Source: Ditylenchus dipsaci
Lineage: Eukaryota > Nematoda > Chromadorea > Rhabditida > Anguinidae
Length of the DNA: 64,000 nt
Direction: 5' to 3'
Assembly: GCA_004194705.1 (NCBI GenBank)
Contig: SADC01000006.1
Location: 186,001-250,000 of the forward strand
Positions 1 to 11,100 of the stretch are shown here, one piece after another (within the stretch, counting starts at the first letter, position 1; every line of letters begins with the position of its first letter). The translations under genes were made by a program, and so were the position numbers. The notes under the pieces were generated by a model. The model made no database searches, was not told the origin of the DNA, and saw only the letters and a list, made by a program, of their open reading frames with translations.

Positions 1-345
1 TAGTCTAACCTCTGTATTACGAATTCGGTGCGGAGAGGCCCTAAAGGCGCCGATAAGCTCCTTTTCACCCTAATGTTTAATAGAATGTAAACGCTTTTTT
101 AACAAGTTTTCTCAGATTTCAGATTTTCTTTTAAGACTTTTGCTAATGCATTGTCCTGCTTCATCCTAATTTTAGTTATTGGCACATTAGTTCATCATAG
201 CTGCGAGACGGAATCAGCTGCAAAAAAAAGGTTTGCCCAATAAAATTAGTATAAAAATAATGTCGTCTAAAATTTTTGACTATTTCTGTACATTCGACTC
301 GTGCTATAAAACCACTCATGGGGACCGGCTCAAGGTGGCTTTATA

Positions 346-773
346 CAGTCGAACCTCCCGATAGTGTACACCCTAAAAGTTCGTTCCCGCCTAAGGTCCA
401 ACACTTTTTTTAGCTCGATTTTCTAATTTTTTTTGCTGATTCTGTTTTGACAGTCTGGTCGCAAATATCGTAAGGATTCCGATTTTACCGATCGTTTTTC
501 ATTTGCCTATATATTTTTTCTCTAAAAAAGCAAAACCTCTATATAGTGTACACCACTTTGAAAATAAGATGTACACTATATAGAAGTTTTGCTTTTTTAG
601 AGAAAAAATATATAAGCAAATGAAAAACGATCGGTGAAATCGGAATCCTTTCGATATTTGCAGCCAGATTGTCAACACAGAATCAGCAAAAAGTTAGAAA
701 ATTGAGATGAAAAAAGTGTCGGACCCTATGCGAGAACGAACTTCTGGGTGTACATTTTTAGGAGGTTCGACTG
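346..773. mobile_element. pogo/Tigger-like MITE (GTGTACACC variant)
   Basis: Non-autonomous palindromic element with TA on both sides (344-345 and 774-775). The ends read CAGTCGAACCTCC in inverted orientation. Each arm carries family modules shared with other copies in this window: a block near AAGTTCGTTCCC, a block near GTCCGACAC, and a block around AAGGATTCCGATTTTACCG. The centre is a second inverted pair (about 530-595) that repeats the terminal word with the same variant, ATAGTGTACACC. There is no transposase. TA target site and CAGT-type termini are typical of pogo/Tigger elements. Confidence 0.8.
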
Positions 774-934
774 TATCGAGATTTGTGGACCGTAAGTTTT
801 TTCAAGCTGGCCTTATATAGAGTATTCACAGTGAACCACAATCTTCTATCCCAGATATAACAATATCAAAGGGGGTAGCCAGGAGGAGAGTAGCCGGGAG
901 GAGGTAGCCAGGAGGAGGGTAGCCGGAGCGGTAC

Positions 935-1372
935 GTGACAATTCATCGTTAGGGACAATTTATCGTCCCTCGTATAAAAGGGACGATTCATCGTCCCTTG
1001 TCCCACTCTGAAGGTGTTACCCAAGTGAGGGTTACCAGGAGGCGGTATTCAGGTAAATATGATTAAGAGGTGGTAAGTTACCATCTCTTACCACTGGTAA
1101 CCAGGGGGAAGTACCAGAGGGGGCATTCAGGTGGTGATACCTAGGCGACATCCAGGTATGGGCACTCAAGATGTGGTACCCAGTTGGAGAGTACACAGTG
1201 GCGGCATTTGGCCCTAGCTTTGATAGTTACCAGTGATAAGATTCATGCAAGGGTAAGGAAAAAGGCATTGACACTTTCCAAGCCTAAAACTTAAAAAAAG
1301 ACGATGAATTGTTCTTTTTTTGAAAGGGACGATGAATTGTCCCTTTTATATAGGGACGATGAATCGTCCGTG
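935..1372. repeat. Foldback element with GGGACGATTCATCGTCCC ends, copy 1
   Basis: Both ends are built from copies of a short palindrome, GGGACGAT followed by its inverse. The interior is rich in CCAGGAGG/GGTAACC-like words. A second copy lies in the opposite orientation near 28951-29386, including the flanking word GGTACGTGACAATTCATCG. The two copies define one repeat family. No ORF of interest lies inside. Confidence 0.65.
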
Positions 1373-1540
1373 TCCGAGCCGGGAGGAGGGTACTCAGGTA
1401 GGTGACATATAATAGATTGATATTTATGTAATTTTCGAAAAAAGATGCTGGCACCGATAGGCGCCTGTTGCTCCTAGTAACTAGCAATGAATACGATTTT
1501 TCACTTTTGAAAAAATTGCCTTTTAATCACATAATTCTAG

Positions 1541-3258
1541 ATCATATGCTCTTTGGGCTCAACTTTCTACATCATATTTAGCTTCTTTACTTTTTGCCAA
1601 CACTTTACTACATGGTATTTTTTAATACATCGTTCTGAAAATTTATGTGAATTAAAAATTATCGACACTCCAAGAACTTAGGTTATCATCCTATTTACAA
1701 AAATGAGTTCACCATCAATGGTTTTTCAGAGTTTTTTTTAAATATCCTATTTACTGTAAAAGTTTTATTACTTATTCTTTGGAAACTCATCGTTTGGTGC
1801 TTAAAGGCCATTTTTTGTAAAAAAAACTTGTCAAATTCCAAATCGGTTCAGTATAAACAAACATTTAAAAAAGAAAATTTTCAAGATTTTTTGAATTAAA
1901 TTTTTGTCTTGAGCGGATTTGAAATTTGACGATTTTTTAACTCCAAGAGCAGTTTCACATGCAAATTGACTATGTTGAACACGAATTTGGTGTCAGAATT
2001 TCAGTTTTGCTCAGCGGAAAAGTTACGTCAAAACGTGATTTGAGAAAATGGTGAAGGGTGCACTTCTTTGGCCGTAACTTTTTATTGCACTCCTCTTTTC
2101 GACTCATCTGAGTGAACCCGACGTGGAAATAGCAGAGCTTTCTGACAGAAAGTTTTAGATCTTTAGAAAGGGCAAGCGAATGGTAAAAAGATGCAGAAAT
2201 ATGCCCAATTTCTCCACTCCCAAAATGACTTTTTACGAAAAATCGATTTTCTCATCGTTTCGCTATACTTTCAGAAATTGTTTTTACATAATGATAGTGC
2301 TCACCTTGTTGTATGCGCACTGTTAAAACTGCTGTGAAAAACAAAAAAAAAGAAGAATCTGCATTTTGCCACTGTGTCCTTACCAGCGAGCAGTGTGTGA
2401 TCCTTAAAGGACCATGGTTTTTGCGCGCAGTGGAATGTGCAAAATTTGAATTGGCGTGGAACACTTTTCTTTCGTCTATCAGTGTACTCTTTCGAGTCGT
2501 TTCGAATGACTCCAAAGAGTACAGGGAGACACGAAAGAGAAGTGTCCCGAGTACTCGACTCGACAACCCTAATCATGCACCCGAATTTCAGCTTTCTTTA
2601 AGCTAGAAACCAAAATTGTGAAATATGAAAAATGAAGAGATTTGTATTTGAATGTGGAAACCTAATCCAATAGCTTACTTTCTTCTAGTATGAATCTCTC
2701 AATTTTTTCAATCATACAGTTAAGTACTCTGGCTCATCAGAAACCCAAGATCCAGGGCTACGAGAAAATATTAATAAATTTTTAACAGCGATTTTAAAAT
2801 AAAAATAAAATTTAATTTTAAAGACAAAAACGCGCGAAATTTCAGAAAATAGGCGGGAGGTATCAATTTGATCCATTAAAATTAATATATTTTCAGAAAT
2901 ATCTGCGACTATAGCCTGCAGACGGCATACCAAATAAAAGAAAATGTGTTATCGATAAAACTAATTTTTCCTTTGGCACTGGTGCACTCGTCCATATTTA
3001 TAACTGACTTAGTATCATTGTACATAGGACGAAAGTACATTCCTGATATTTCTTGAAATAGTAACACTAGTAAGGTTATACAGACAATTATAGCTTTGCA
3101 ATAGTTACTTTTAGATAACTGATGTCTATGTGGTCACCACTATCATCACTTTTTATGTTTTGATTATGCAAGCTGAAAACAGCTCGAAATTGAAAAAAAT
3201 ACCCAATTCAGAAAATGCGGATTCCTTTTTCAAGCTTTTTAATCAACAAATACAATAA
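1541..3258 (+). pseudogene. Sra-superfamily chemoreceptor, decayed copy A
   Basis: Three exons match the neighbouring copies B and C. Exon 2-like: 1541-1614 after an AG acceptor, encoding the second membrane segment (SLGSTFYIIFSFFTF), 74 nt instead of 75, so frameshifted. Exon 5-like: 2897-3069, with YSLQTAYQIKEN and a hydrophobic run, then LIFLEIVTL before GT. Exon 6: 3115-3258, intact, from ITDVYVV to FKLFNQQIQ and stop. Counterparts of exons 1, 3 and 4 were not found between 1 and 2896. YSL-x4-YQ-x2-EN in the fifth-helix region is typical of nematode Sra-superfamily (sra/srab/srb) receptors. Probably a relic, because whole exons are missing. Confidence 0.7.
2390..2575. repeat. Dispersed foldback repeat with GCGCGCAGTGG core
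   Basis: Contains CATGGTTTTTGCGCGCAGTGG, then a hairpin built around ACTCTTTCGAGTCGTTTCGA and its inverse, ending near AAGTGTCCCG. The same arrangement recurs at about 52100-52290. Overlapping ORFs on both strands here reflect the inverted symmetry and are not genes. Confidence 0.55.
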
Positions 3259-3461
3259 AATCGAAATTTAAAAAAGTTTTAATATTTACCTAGTTAACTG
3301 GTATCAGTACTTATTTCAAAAATTTTGATATCGAAGCCTTTATTTAACTTATCAAAGACTGATGGTCTTTTAGGGTATTTTATGGTTATTTTTCGGTGAT
3401 TTATCACATATAAATTTAGGAAATTTTTTTAAAAAACAATTTTTTTGCCTTGGTCCCTAAG

Positions 3462-4526
3462 CTGATTAACACTTAAGAGCCGGTTTGTGCTAATGGGAGC
3501 GTTTTGTTCAGAATTTTGCGCTGAACAAGATAGGCGCAAGAAACTTTCGAAAAAAGTTCTTTTTGCAACTTTTTTAGAAATCCATTGATGGACATTCTTA
3601 ATTTTGAGTTGTTTTAGTTATTCGATTGTATCTTTTTATTTGGAAACAATTTTGTGTAACTATAGCTCTTATCAGGTGCAAAATTCAACAGGCTTTCAAA
3701 TATCACAGTTTATATTTCAGACCTTTTACTGTATCAGAAAGCGCAGATCCTGTGCATCATTTGGATACCAAAGGAGACAGCAAATCATAGAACAAAGCAG
3801 TACCAGGATCATCAAATTAGTTGATGACCAGGCCTTTTCGGGTTTATTCAAATTCGCGCCTTTCTTGGCGTTCTGTACTTTTCACGTTTTCTCGAGAAAA
3901 ATTTTTTCTTTTTTTTGAAATTTGTGACAGTTAATCTTGAGAATAGCACGAACATGCGTTTGCAACTGTAAAAAGCCTGAAAGTAGAGAACGCCAAGAAA
4001 GGCGCGAATTTGAATAAACCCGGAAAAGCCTGGTCACCAACTAATTTGATGATCCTGGTACTGCTTTGTTCTATGATTTGCTGTCTTCTTTGGTATCCAA
4101 ATGATGCACAGGATCTGCGCTTTCTGATACAGTAAAAGGACTGAAATATAAACTGTGATACCATTGATTTTTTAATGTTTATACGAAGAAATTAAATTCT
4201 GTATTTCATGGGATTTTCGAAAAATGCTAGTATTTTGCATGTAATACGGCAATTCACCCGACTAAGTTTGTATTTATTTGAAAGCCTGTTGAATTCTGCA
4301 CCTGATAAGAGCTATAGTTACACAAAATTGTTTCCAAATAAAATGATACAATCGAATAACTAAAACAACTCAAAATTAAGAATGTCCATCAATGGATTTC
4401 TAAAAAAAGTTGCAAAAAGAACTTTTTTCGAAAGTTTCTTGCGCCTATCTTGTTCAGCGCAAAATTCTGAACAAAACGCTCCCATTAGCACAAACCGGCT
4501 TTTAAGTGTTAATCAGCTTAGGCTTA
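3462..4526. repeat. 1.06-kb near-perfect palindrome
   Basis: The left arm starts at CTAAGCTGATTAACACTTAA. The right arm ends with its inverse, TTAAGTGTTAATCAGCTTAG. The arms run inward to a short centre near 3905-3950 and match closely over several hundred bases. The right arm carries an extra block of about 118 bases (4163-4281) missing from the left. Predicted proteins on the two strands are mirror copies (both contain YCIRKRRSCASFGYQRRQQI), so they are not evidence of genes. It may be a large foldback transposon, an inverted duplication or a foldback read artefact. Confidence 0.75.
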
Positions 4527-5010
4527 GGCAAGCGTGGGCTAGCGTTTGTTAGGACAAACTCAAAGATGTTTTTCGAAGTTAAATAAGTAAAGAAATATGT
4601 TTGGGTCCGTCCTAACACACGCTGGCCTACCCTTGCTTAGCCAAAACCTAAAAGTGATAAATTATCGAAAAATAAACCTAAAGTTTAAATTTCAAAAGAA
4701 TTTTTTTAAATAAGAAATTGCTTACAATTTTTTTTGTATCCTATTGAGCAAAAAACATAGTACAAAACGTGATTTTGGTCATTTTTCGAAAAATAGGGGG
4801 GTAGGCAACTGAATAAGTAACCGTTTTTGTCAAAATCCAACAAGGGGGTATTTTTTCGCCCTGGTCTCCCATTTTGTTGTTTTTTATTATTATTAAGGGT
4901 TTAGACCTATGCGATGGTAGGCTGGCGTATGTTAGGACGTACTCAAACATATATTAGACCAATTTTTAAGCCCGTCCTGACATACGCTGACCTACCCTTG
5001 CCTAAGAATA
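4527..5010. repeat. Pair of small foldbacks with CCTAACA-ACGCTG arms
   Basis: Two hairpins (about 4530-4640 and 4905-5010) share arms such as TAGGACGTACTC and GTCCTGACATACGCTGACC next to CTACCCTTGC. They sit among copies of the GGGGACCAAGG motif (see findings). A similar word recurs near 35655. No gene is visible. Confidence 0.45.
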
Positions 5011-5424
5011 AGCCTGAAAGATCATAAAAAAAATTCAATAGGGGGACCAAGGTAAGCAGATATTTTTTATTGTTTTTACAGACACTCGAACCTAAGCCCG
5101 AACCAAAAGCCCGAACCCCCTCCTAGTAAGTTTCTCTTGGTCCCAAGGCGAAAAGTCAAGCTCATTGTCCCTCTGTACTGTTTTTTCACTAATTTTGGCA
5201 TGGGGGACCAAGACACGGGACCTTACCGACTTTGTAAGACCAAGGCAGGTTCGATTTAGCATACTTATCTAATTTTTTTATGCTCAATTTGTAAATGTTA
5301 CTTTTTTCACTAAAAAAAATTGTTGAGCCGATTATTAATTAGTCTCGTATTCGCTTACGTGGCTACTAAATTTCTTTAGTTAGCTAAATTGAAAAAATTC
5401 GATTTTTATTTTGCCTATTTTGTA

Positions 5425-5620
5425 CAGGGTGTACATTTCTTTCGCCCCCGAGTTATTAAATTTTTTGCAATTACTTATTAGAAAATTCACACTCTAGCAC
5501 TTTCTTGAACAAAATATTACACGTCATCTACATTTTTTAGCAAAATCCTTCAAACAAGTGTTTACCGAAAAAAAATTTGCAAATTCAAAACGCTGCGGGC
5601 GAAAAAGTTAAAACACCCTG
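5425..5620. mobile_element. MITE with CAGGGTGT ends
   Basis: About 196 bp flanked by TA (5423-5424 and 5621-5622). Ends are CAGGGTGTACATTTCTTTCG and the inverse of CAGGGTGTTTTAACTTTTTC, both followed by CGCCCG-like bases. CAGGGTGT termini with TA duplications suggest a Tc1/mariner-type non-autonomous element. Confidence 0.7.
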
Positions 5621-6100
5621 TACGACAAAAGATTGACTTTGAAAAAGTACGGCTGTCAAAAAATTCTAATGAGAAAATTTTTACATTTGTAGCTTTTGCG
5701 TAATTTTCAAAAGTTTTCTATGCTTACTTTATTGTACTTCATGTTCACACACTTCTAAATTTGATTTGTCTGAAATAAAATTTCACCGAGGTAATAAGAG
5801 AATACAAATAGAAGAAAATAAATTTTTTAGCTGTTATCTTTTATGCCTTTTTAGTACTTCTACTGTGTCCCACTCCCTTCCCCTCGTCTTGCCCTATTTT
5901 TTAAAGGTGACCCAAATCAAGTTCTAAACTATTTTGAAAAGCATGCATAGAAACGTTTTTTGATGCTGTGTCTAGCAGCGAGTAAAAAGATGTTCAAAAT
6001 TTTCACTTTTATCTTTATTTGTTGTCATAAATATTGTCATAAAATTGTTATTGTCATCAAAAGGGCTAAAATGAGGTCAAAAATACGGTGCGATAACGTT

Positions 6101-6303
6101 TCAGTGACTCTTTTTTCAAATGAAAAAAGTCACTGAAAGGCAAACAATTAGTTTTATTGAAAAAAATTACCTTGGTCCCCGCTGTCGTTTTGAAAACGCC
6201 AAAAAGCAGCGTTCCAAAACAGCAGGGGGATCAAGGAATTTTTTTTCAAAAAAATTCTTTCTGTCTTAAGTGACCTTTTTCATTTGAAAAAAGTCAATGA
6301 GAC
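6101..6303. repeat. Nested hairpins around a CCTTGGTCCCC foldback
   Basis: An outer pair of TTTTCAAATGAAAAAAGTCA-type hairpins (6101-6138 and about 6270-6300) flanks an inner inverted pair, ACCTTGGTCCCCGCTGT (about 6171) and ACAGCAGGGGGATCAAGG (about 6220). No coding signal. Confidence 0.5.
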
Positions 6304-6967
6304 GTCCTTTTACCAAAAATACTTAAAAAGAACAATGACCTATGAAAGGTGGGAGCAGTTTTACAAATTTCATAATTTTAAGTTAAGAAAATGTTTAGAA
6401 ATGCTTCCTCCACCTTTCTGAGCAAAAAAATTTGTCACTTTCAAAAAAATTCGGTTCAAAGTCAAATGCAAACGTGCGAAAATTTCTTATGGTTTTTTTT
6501 AAATTGCGAATTTTTTAAATAGGCGTAATTCGGTTCTTTTTTTTTACAATGTACCCGAGATTTTTTCGGATGTAGACAAACGACACATTTTTGGAAAGCT
6601 TTGACAAAAATGCTTTTCCACGATTATAAGAAAATGCGAAGCTAAAAAAGTCTGTTTCTAATCAGCCTGAGAAAAAAACCTATGTCTGCTTTCAAAGAGT
6701 CGTCGAAAAAATTAGGTTATTTGAGAGCATTAAACTTTTTTTGATACCAATTTTTTTAAGTCTAAGTGAGACGTCATTACAGCTGGGCTTTAGTGTGTTA
6801 AGTATAAGGTTGTTTAATTTACTGGCGAACTGAAATGTTAAGTTCAACTGTGAATATAATGGTAAACTAGCCCGGAATTCCATGAAGACCGGCGAATTAT
6901 AAATTTCGATAATTGTTGAATTTTTCATATAAATGTATACGAGAAATCCTACAGCTATCATTATCAA

Positions 6968-7092
6968 CGTACAGTTAACTGACTCAGGATGATAAATGTG
7001 CGTCGATAACTGTGAAAGTTGTAGTATATACTATACTAGAAATAATACAGTTATTTGCGTACAGTTATCCTCCTGAGTCAGTTAACTGTACG
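6968..7092. repeat. Foldback with ACAGTTAACTGACTCAGGA arms
   Basis: Left arm CGTACAGTTAACTGACTCAG, right arm its inverse at 7071-7092. Between them lie several copies of AACTGT/ACAGTTAT words. Relatives occur near 14650-14900, 61740-61830 and 63305-63385, where ACAGTTATC is repeated. No gene. Confidence 0.5.
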
Positions 7093-7699
7093 TTCATAAC
7101 TGTATCATTTTTCGTATGATATACGAGAAATACGAGAAAATTATCCAAACTCTAATATATCGATAATTCACCGGTTTTGGGTAAGCCAGGAATTGCTCGG
7201 TGAATTACTTGATGAATTTACGAATAAATTCACCATCAGCTAACCTTAAAGGGGCATGCCCGTGCGTTTCAAAAAGTTGAATTGCTGGGGACAGCAATTT
7301 TTTTGAATCGTTCTATTTTTCACTCGTTTTGCGTCAAATCTAATATTAATGACCCTATACTACTTTTAAAAACTAGGCAGAAAACTTAAAAAATCTTAAT
7401 GCGTGTGCATGTAAAACTTGATCGAGAAAGAAAAAAGTGATGGTCCCCGCCTTTTCTCCGTGTCGGGCACGGGCATGCACCTTTAAGCATGTTTCTCTGG
7501 TTAAAAAGCACAATATAGGTTAAAAAAAAATCTGCTGTAAAACATGAATTCCGTTATAGACACCCTGGACATAGGTTAAAAAATAAGCGCCCTGGGGCGC
7601 TTATTTTAGATAATATGATAGTCGCGAGTTCACCAACTTAAATAAATTATGCTAGGTTCCGTCTTGTTTTTGTTGTCTTTTTATTTAATAGGGTTTGTA

Positions 7700-8049
7700 C
7701 AGGGGATTGAAGAATTCCACCTGTTTTTTTGACCATAACATTTTTATTTGACCAAATTTTGAAATTTTGTAAACACCGATAGACTCAGAATTGAAAAGCA
7801 TTTTTTCTGTTATATAATGTCAAAAACACTATTTTGGCTTGGTCGCACCTCCCCCCCCCTGTAGTTTGGGTCATGGTCTGTGTATGTTTCCTGGACGACT
7901 GAAGACCAAAACCCAAGGGATGTTTTGACATTATATACCAAACAAATTTTTTTCAATTCTGAGTGGATCTTTGTTTAGAGAATTTCAAAAATTGGCCAAA
8001 TAAAAAGTTTGTGGTTAAACAAAATCGACAGAATTCTTAAATCACCCTG
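7700..8049. mobile_element. MITE with CAGGG...AAGAATTC ends
   Basis: About 350 bp flanked by TA. Left end CAGGGGATTGAAGAATTC, right end the inverse of CAGGGTGATTTAAGAATTC. The arms also match further in (GACCATAACATTTTTATTTG against an inverted copy near 8000). Long runs of C lie in the centre. It lies just upstream of receptor B. Confidence 0.65.
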
Positions 8050-8189
8050 TACTGAAAGGCGTGTTGTTAAAATAATTTTAGTTAAAGAGATTAATGACTG
8101 CAAGCAAATTATGTCTCAATAAGGTTTTACGATTATGAAATTTGTGAAATACTACTTATTACTACGGACATTCAGTTTTAAGTAAGAAT

Positions 8190-11100
8190 ATGCCATCTGT
8201 AGACTACACCTTCTCAGTTCTGAGTGTTCCGCTGAATAATTGCACAGCTGCAGAAATATTTGCTAAATCCAATCTTTTGTTTTTCTTGAACACAACTCAT
8301 TGCCTATTTTCATTGGTGGCAATTATACTTTACTGTATAATTGTCCGGCGAATAACCGATAAGTCTAAAAAGACTTTTCATTTGCACGCTAATTTAAAGG
8401 TTAGATTTTTATTTTAAACGATTTGGACCTTAGAAAGAAATTTCAAAAATATTTACAAAATTAAAAAATTTTTTATGCGAAAAAATTCTGGAAGATCTCA
8501 CGATAGGATTTTAATATTACTAAATACCGTATTTCCTGTAATAAGGCGGCATGCCGCCCTATTTTTCAAACCCCCGAAAATTCGAAAAATTCGAATTCAA
8601 TCTCGAGATTTTTGGGTGCTCAACCAAAATCTAAAAATTGGAATCGGTAGAGCTCGTGGTAGTTAAGAAAACGCATCAAACAGATAACCAAAATATTTAC
8701 TCTGCTCCGAGATATAGACCCTTGAAGTTGGGGGTGCCGCCTTATTACAGGAATACGGTAGTTCAATAGTTTTCACTTATCTTTACGACAAGAAAGAGAG
8801 AACTTTAACCTAATAGCCCAAAGCGCCTTTTAACTAGGTCCATTTTATGAATCAGTGGCAGGATCACTCCCTTTAATATCCTGTCATTATAAAAACTATT
8901 TGTAACTAAAAATTGCTTTTAACATTATTAATACCATCAATACCTTGCTGAAAAAGGAAAAAAGGTCTTTTAATGACACATCGTCGCCTAGGCTCGTGGA
9001 CTAAAGTTAGCTTCACGGCGTGGTCATTACTTGTAAGCGTTTTCGTGTAATTTGTTGATTTCGAAAATGGTGGCATAAAACACACTCTAAAATTAAATAT
9101 CAAATTTATTGCTCAAAATTAAATTCATTAAATATTTATTAAAAGGAGGTATACAAAAACTAATATTTAGTGACTTAGACAACGTTATTTTAGATAATAT
9201 TCTCGTTAGGCTCAACTTTCTACATTATATTTAGCTTTTTTACTTTTTGCCAGCACTCTTACTACATGGTAATTTTTTGAACATATTAATTTGAAACTTT
9301 GTGTGGATCTAAAAAATTTGACTTTTTAACAAAAGTATGTTTAATTTGCATTTCAAATCGCATTTTTTTAATTTTTTCGTAAATCATGTTTGAACGTTTT
9401 CTGAGGGGTTTTCATACGCTAAAAACGATAAAAAGCTGTTTTTCCGACACTTTTTCATATAAAAAGTCGATTTTTGAAAAAAAAATATTGACAATAATTC
9501 GACTCTTTGCCTTTGGGGACCAAGGTAAATTACCCTGTATTAAAGGGTCATTGCCGTCTCCGACAACGGTTGTCCCCGCCAATTCAAAAAAATTTCCTAA
9601 TCATTAATCTTCTGTACGGATTTTTCAACTTGGTTTATAATACAACTATACCTAAAATTAAATTCTAGGCGTTGTTTTGTTAGAAACCAAGCTAAAAAAT
9701 CCGTACATAAGTTGAATGATTAGGCGGAAAAATTTAATAGGCGGAGGGCAATTCAAAACAGGTGGCAAGGTACTCTACCCCGTTTTGGTCACTGAAGCTG
9801 GGCGAAAAGAGTATCTTTATGCATCAGACTTAGACCTTAGAAATGTATCCGAGAAGTACCCTTGATCATAAAATGCATATAGAGTCTATTTTTGCCACGG
9901 CCCGAGTTGAGAATATGGTAAAGCAGCCAAAAAAAAGTGGCCCTGTATTATTCCCTTTCCCTTCCAATACAGCCCATGATCCTTTTAAATTGCTTTTCTG
10001 GTCCTTTTATATAAAAGTTTTAAAGCAAAATTATTGTATAAAAAATGATTTAGACACTCCAAAAAGTCGATTTTTGGGGGAGACGTGGGACACCCACTTA
10101 CCTTAGACACAAATCACTCGAAAGTAACTCTGGATGCATAAAATGTATGCATACGAGAGTTTCTTTATGCGGTAGGCCCTATTTTAACAAAACTATAATC
10201 AATTAACAAAACTATGTTAACAAAACTATGTTCAAATTCTATATTTTTTGGGTATCCAGATACCCTTTCAGGTTGAATTGCCCGGGGACCAAGGCAAAAA
10301 GTCAAATTTTGGTCAAAACATTTTTTTTGGGAAGTGTCAACCGCCACTCAAAAACATGTTTTAAGCATGTTTTGGTAGCTGAAACGTCGAAAAAAAATTG
10401 ATTGTGGCATTTTGAGCTACGCGCGTAGTGTACTTCAGCCAAAAGTTTTTTAGGGACGTATAATAAGAAAAATTCCAGATTCTTTATTTGTTTACTTTTG
10501 TTGATCCATGTGCCTATCAAATATTGCATGGCAATGTGCAGTGCTTAGAATACCTCATATATATTGTCTTATAGGATTTACACTTTTCCATTTAGTCGTA
10601 TTTTTGGAGCGTAGTTGTGCTATATTTTATGTGAAGCTTATGAAAAAATGTCTGTCAAAGCTGGCATTGTTGCTTGTTCCGTTTTGGTGAGTAAAATTTT
10701 ATCGCTTATGAATATTTTTGAAAGTTCGATTCCCCGCCGGGTCGACACTTTTTTTAAGCCATTAGTTGAAAAAAAAGTGTTGGACCCAACTGGAGATCAA
10801 AGTTTTAGGAGTATCACTACGTCGAGGTATGACTATGGAAACAGAAGTTTTCAAAAATGCACAGGGGGACCAAGGCAATCATGGCCTATTTAACATTTTT
10901 CTCGAGTCGCTAAATTGGCTTTTTCTGTCTGTTCGCGCAAAAACATTTAAATTTCATACAGTTAATCGACTATGCTCTAAGAGATGGCCTTGTCAGAATT
11001 TTTTGAATCGAATCGTACAGTTTTCTTGTCAGACTATGATCCGTAAATTTTCACAGAATTTCTTGTATAAACAAGAAAAAAAGATTTACAGCTACAGTCA

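Noticed and set aside
3604..4164. ORFs of 104 and 77 codons on opposite strands with nearly the same protein
   Set aside because: They are the two arms of the same palindrome; no family motif or splice context supports either as a gene.
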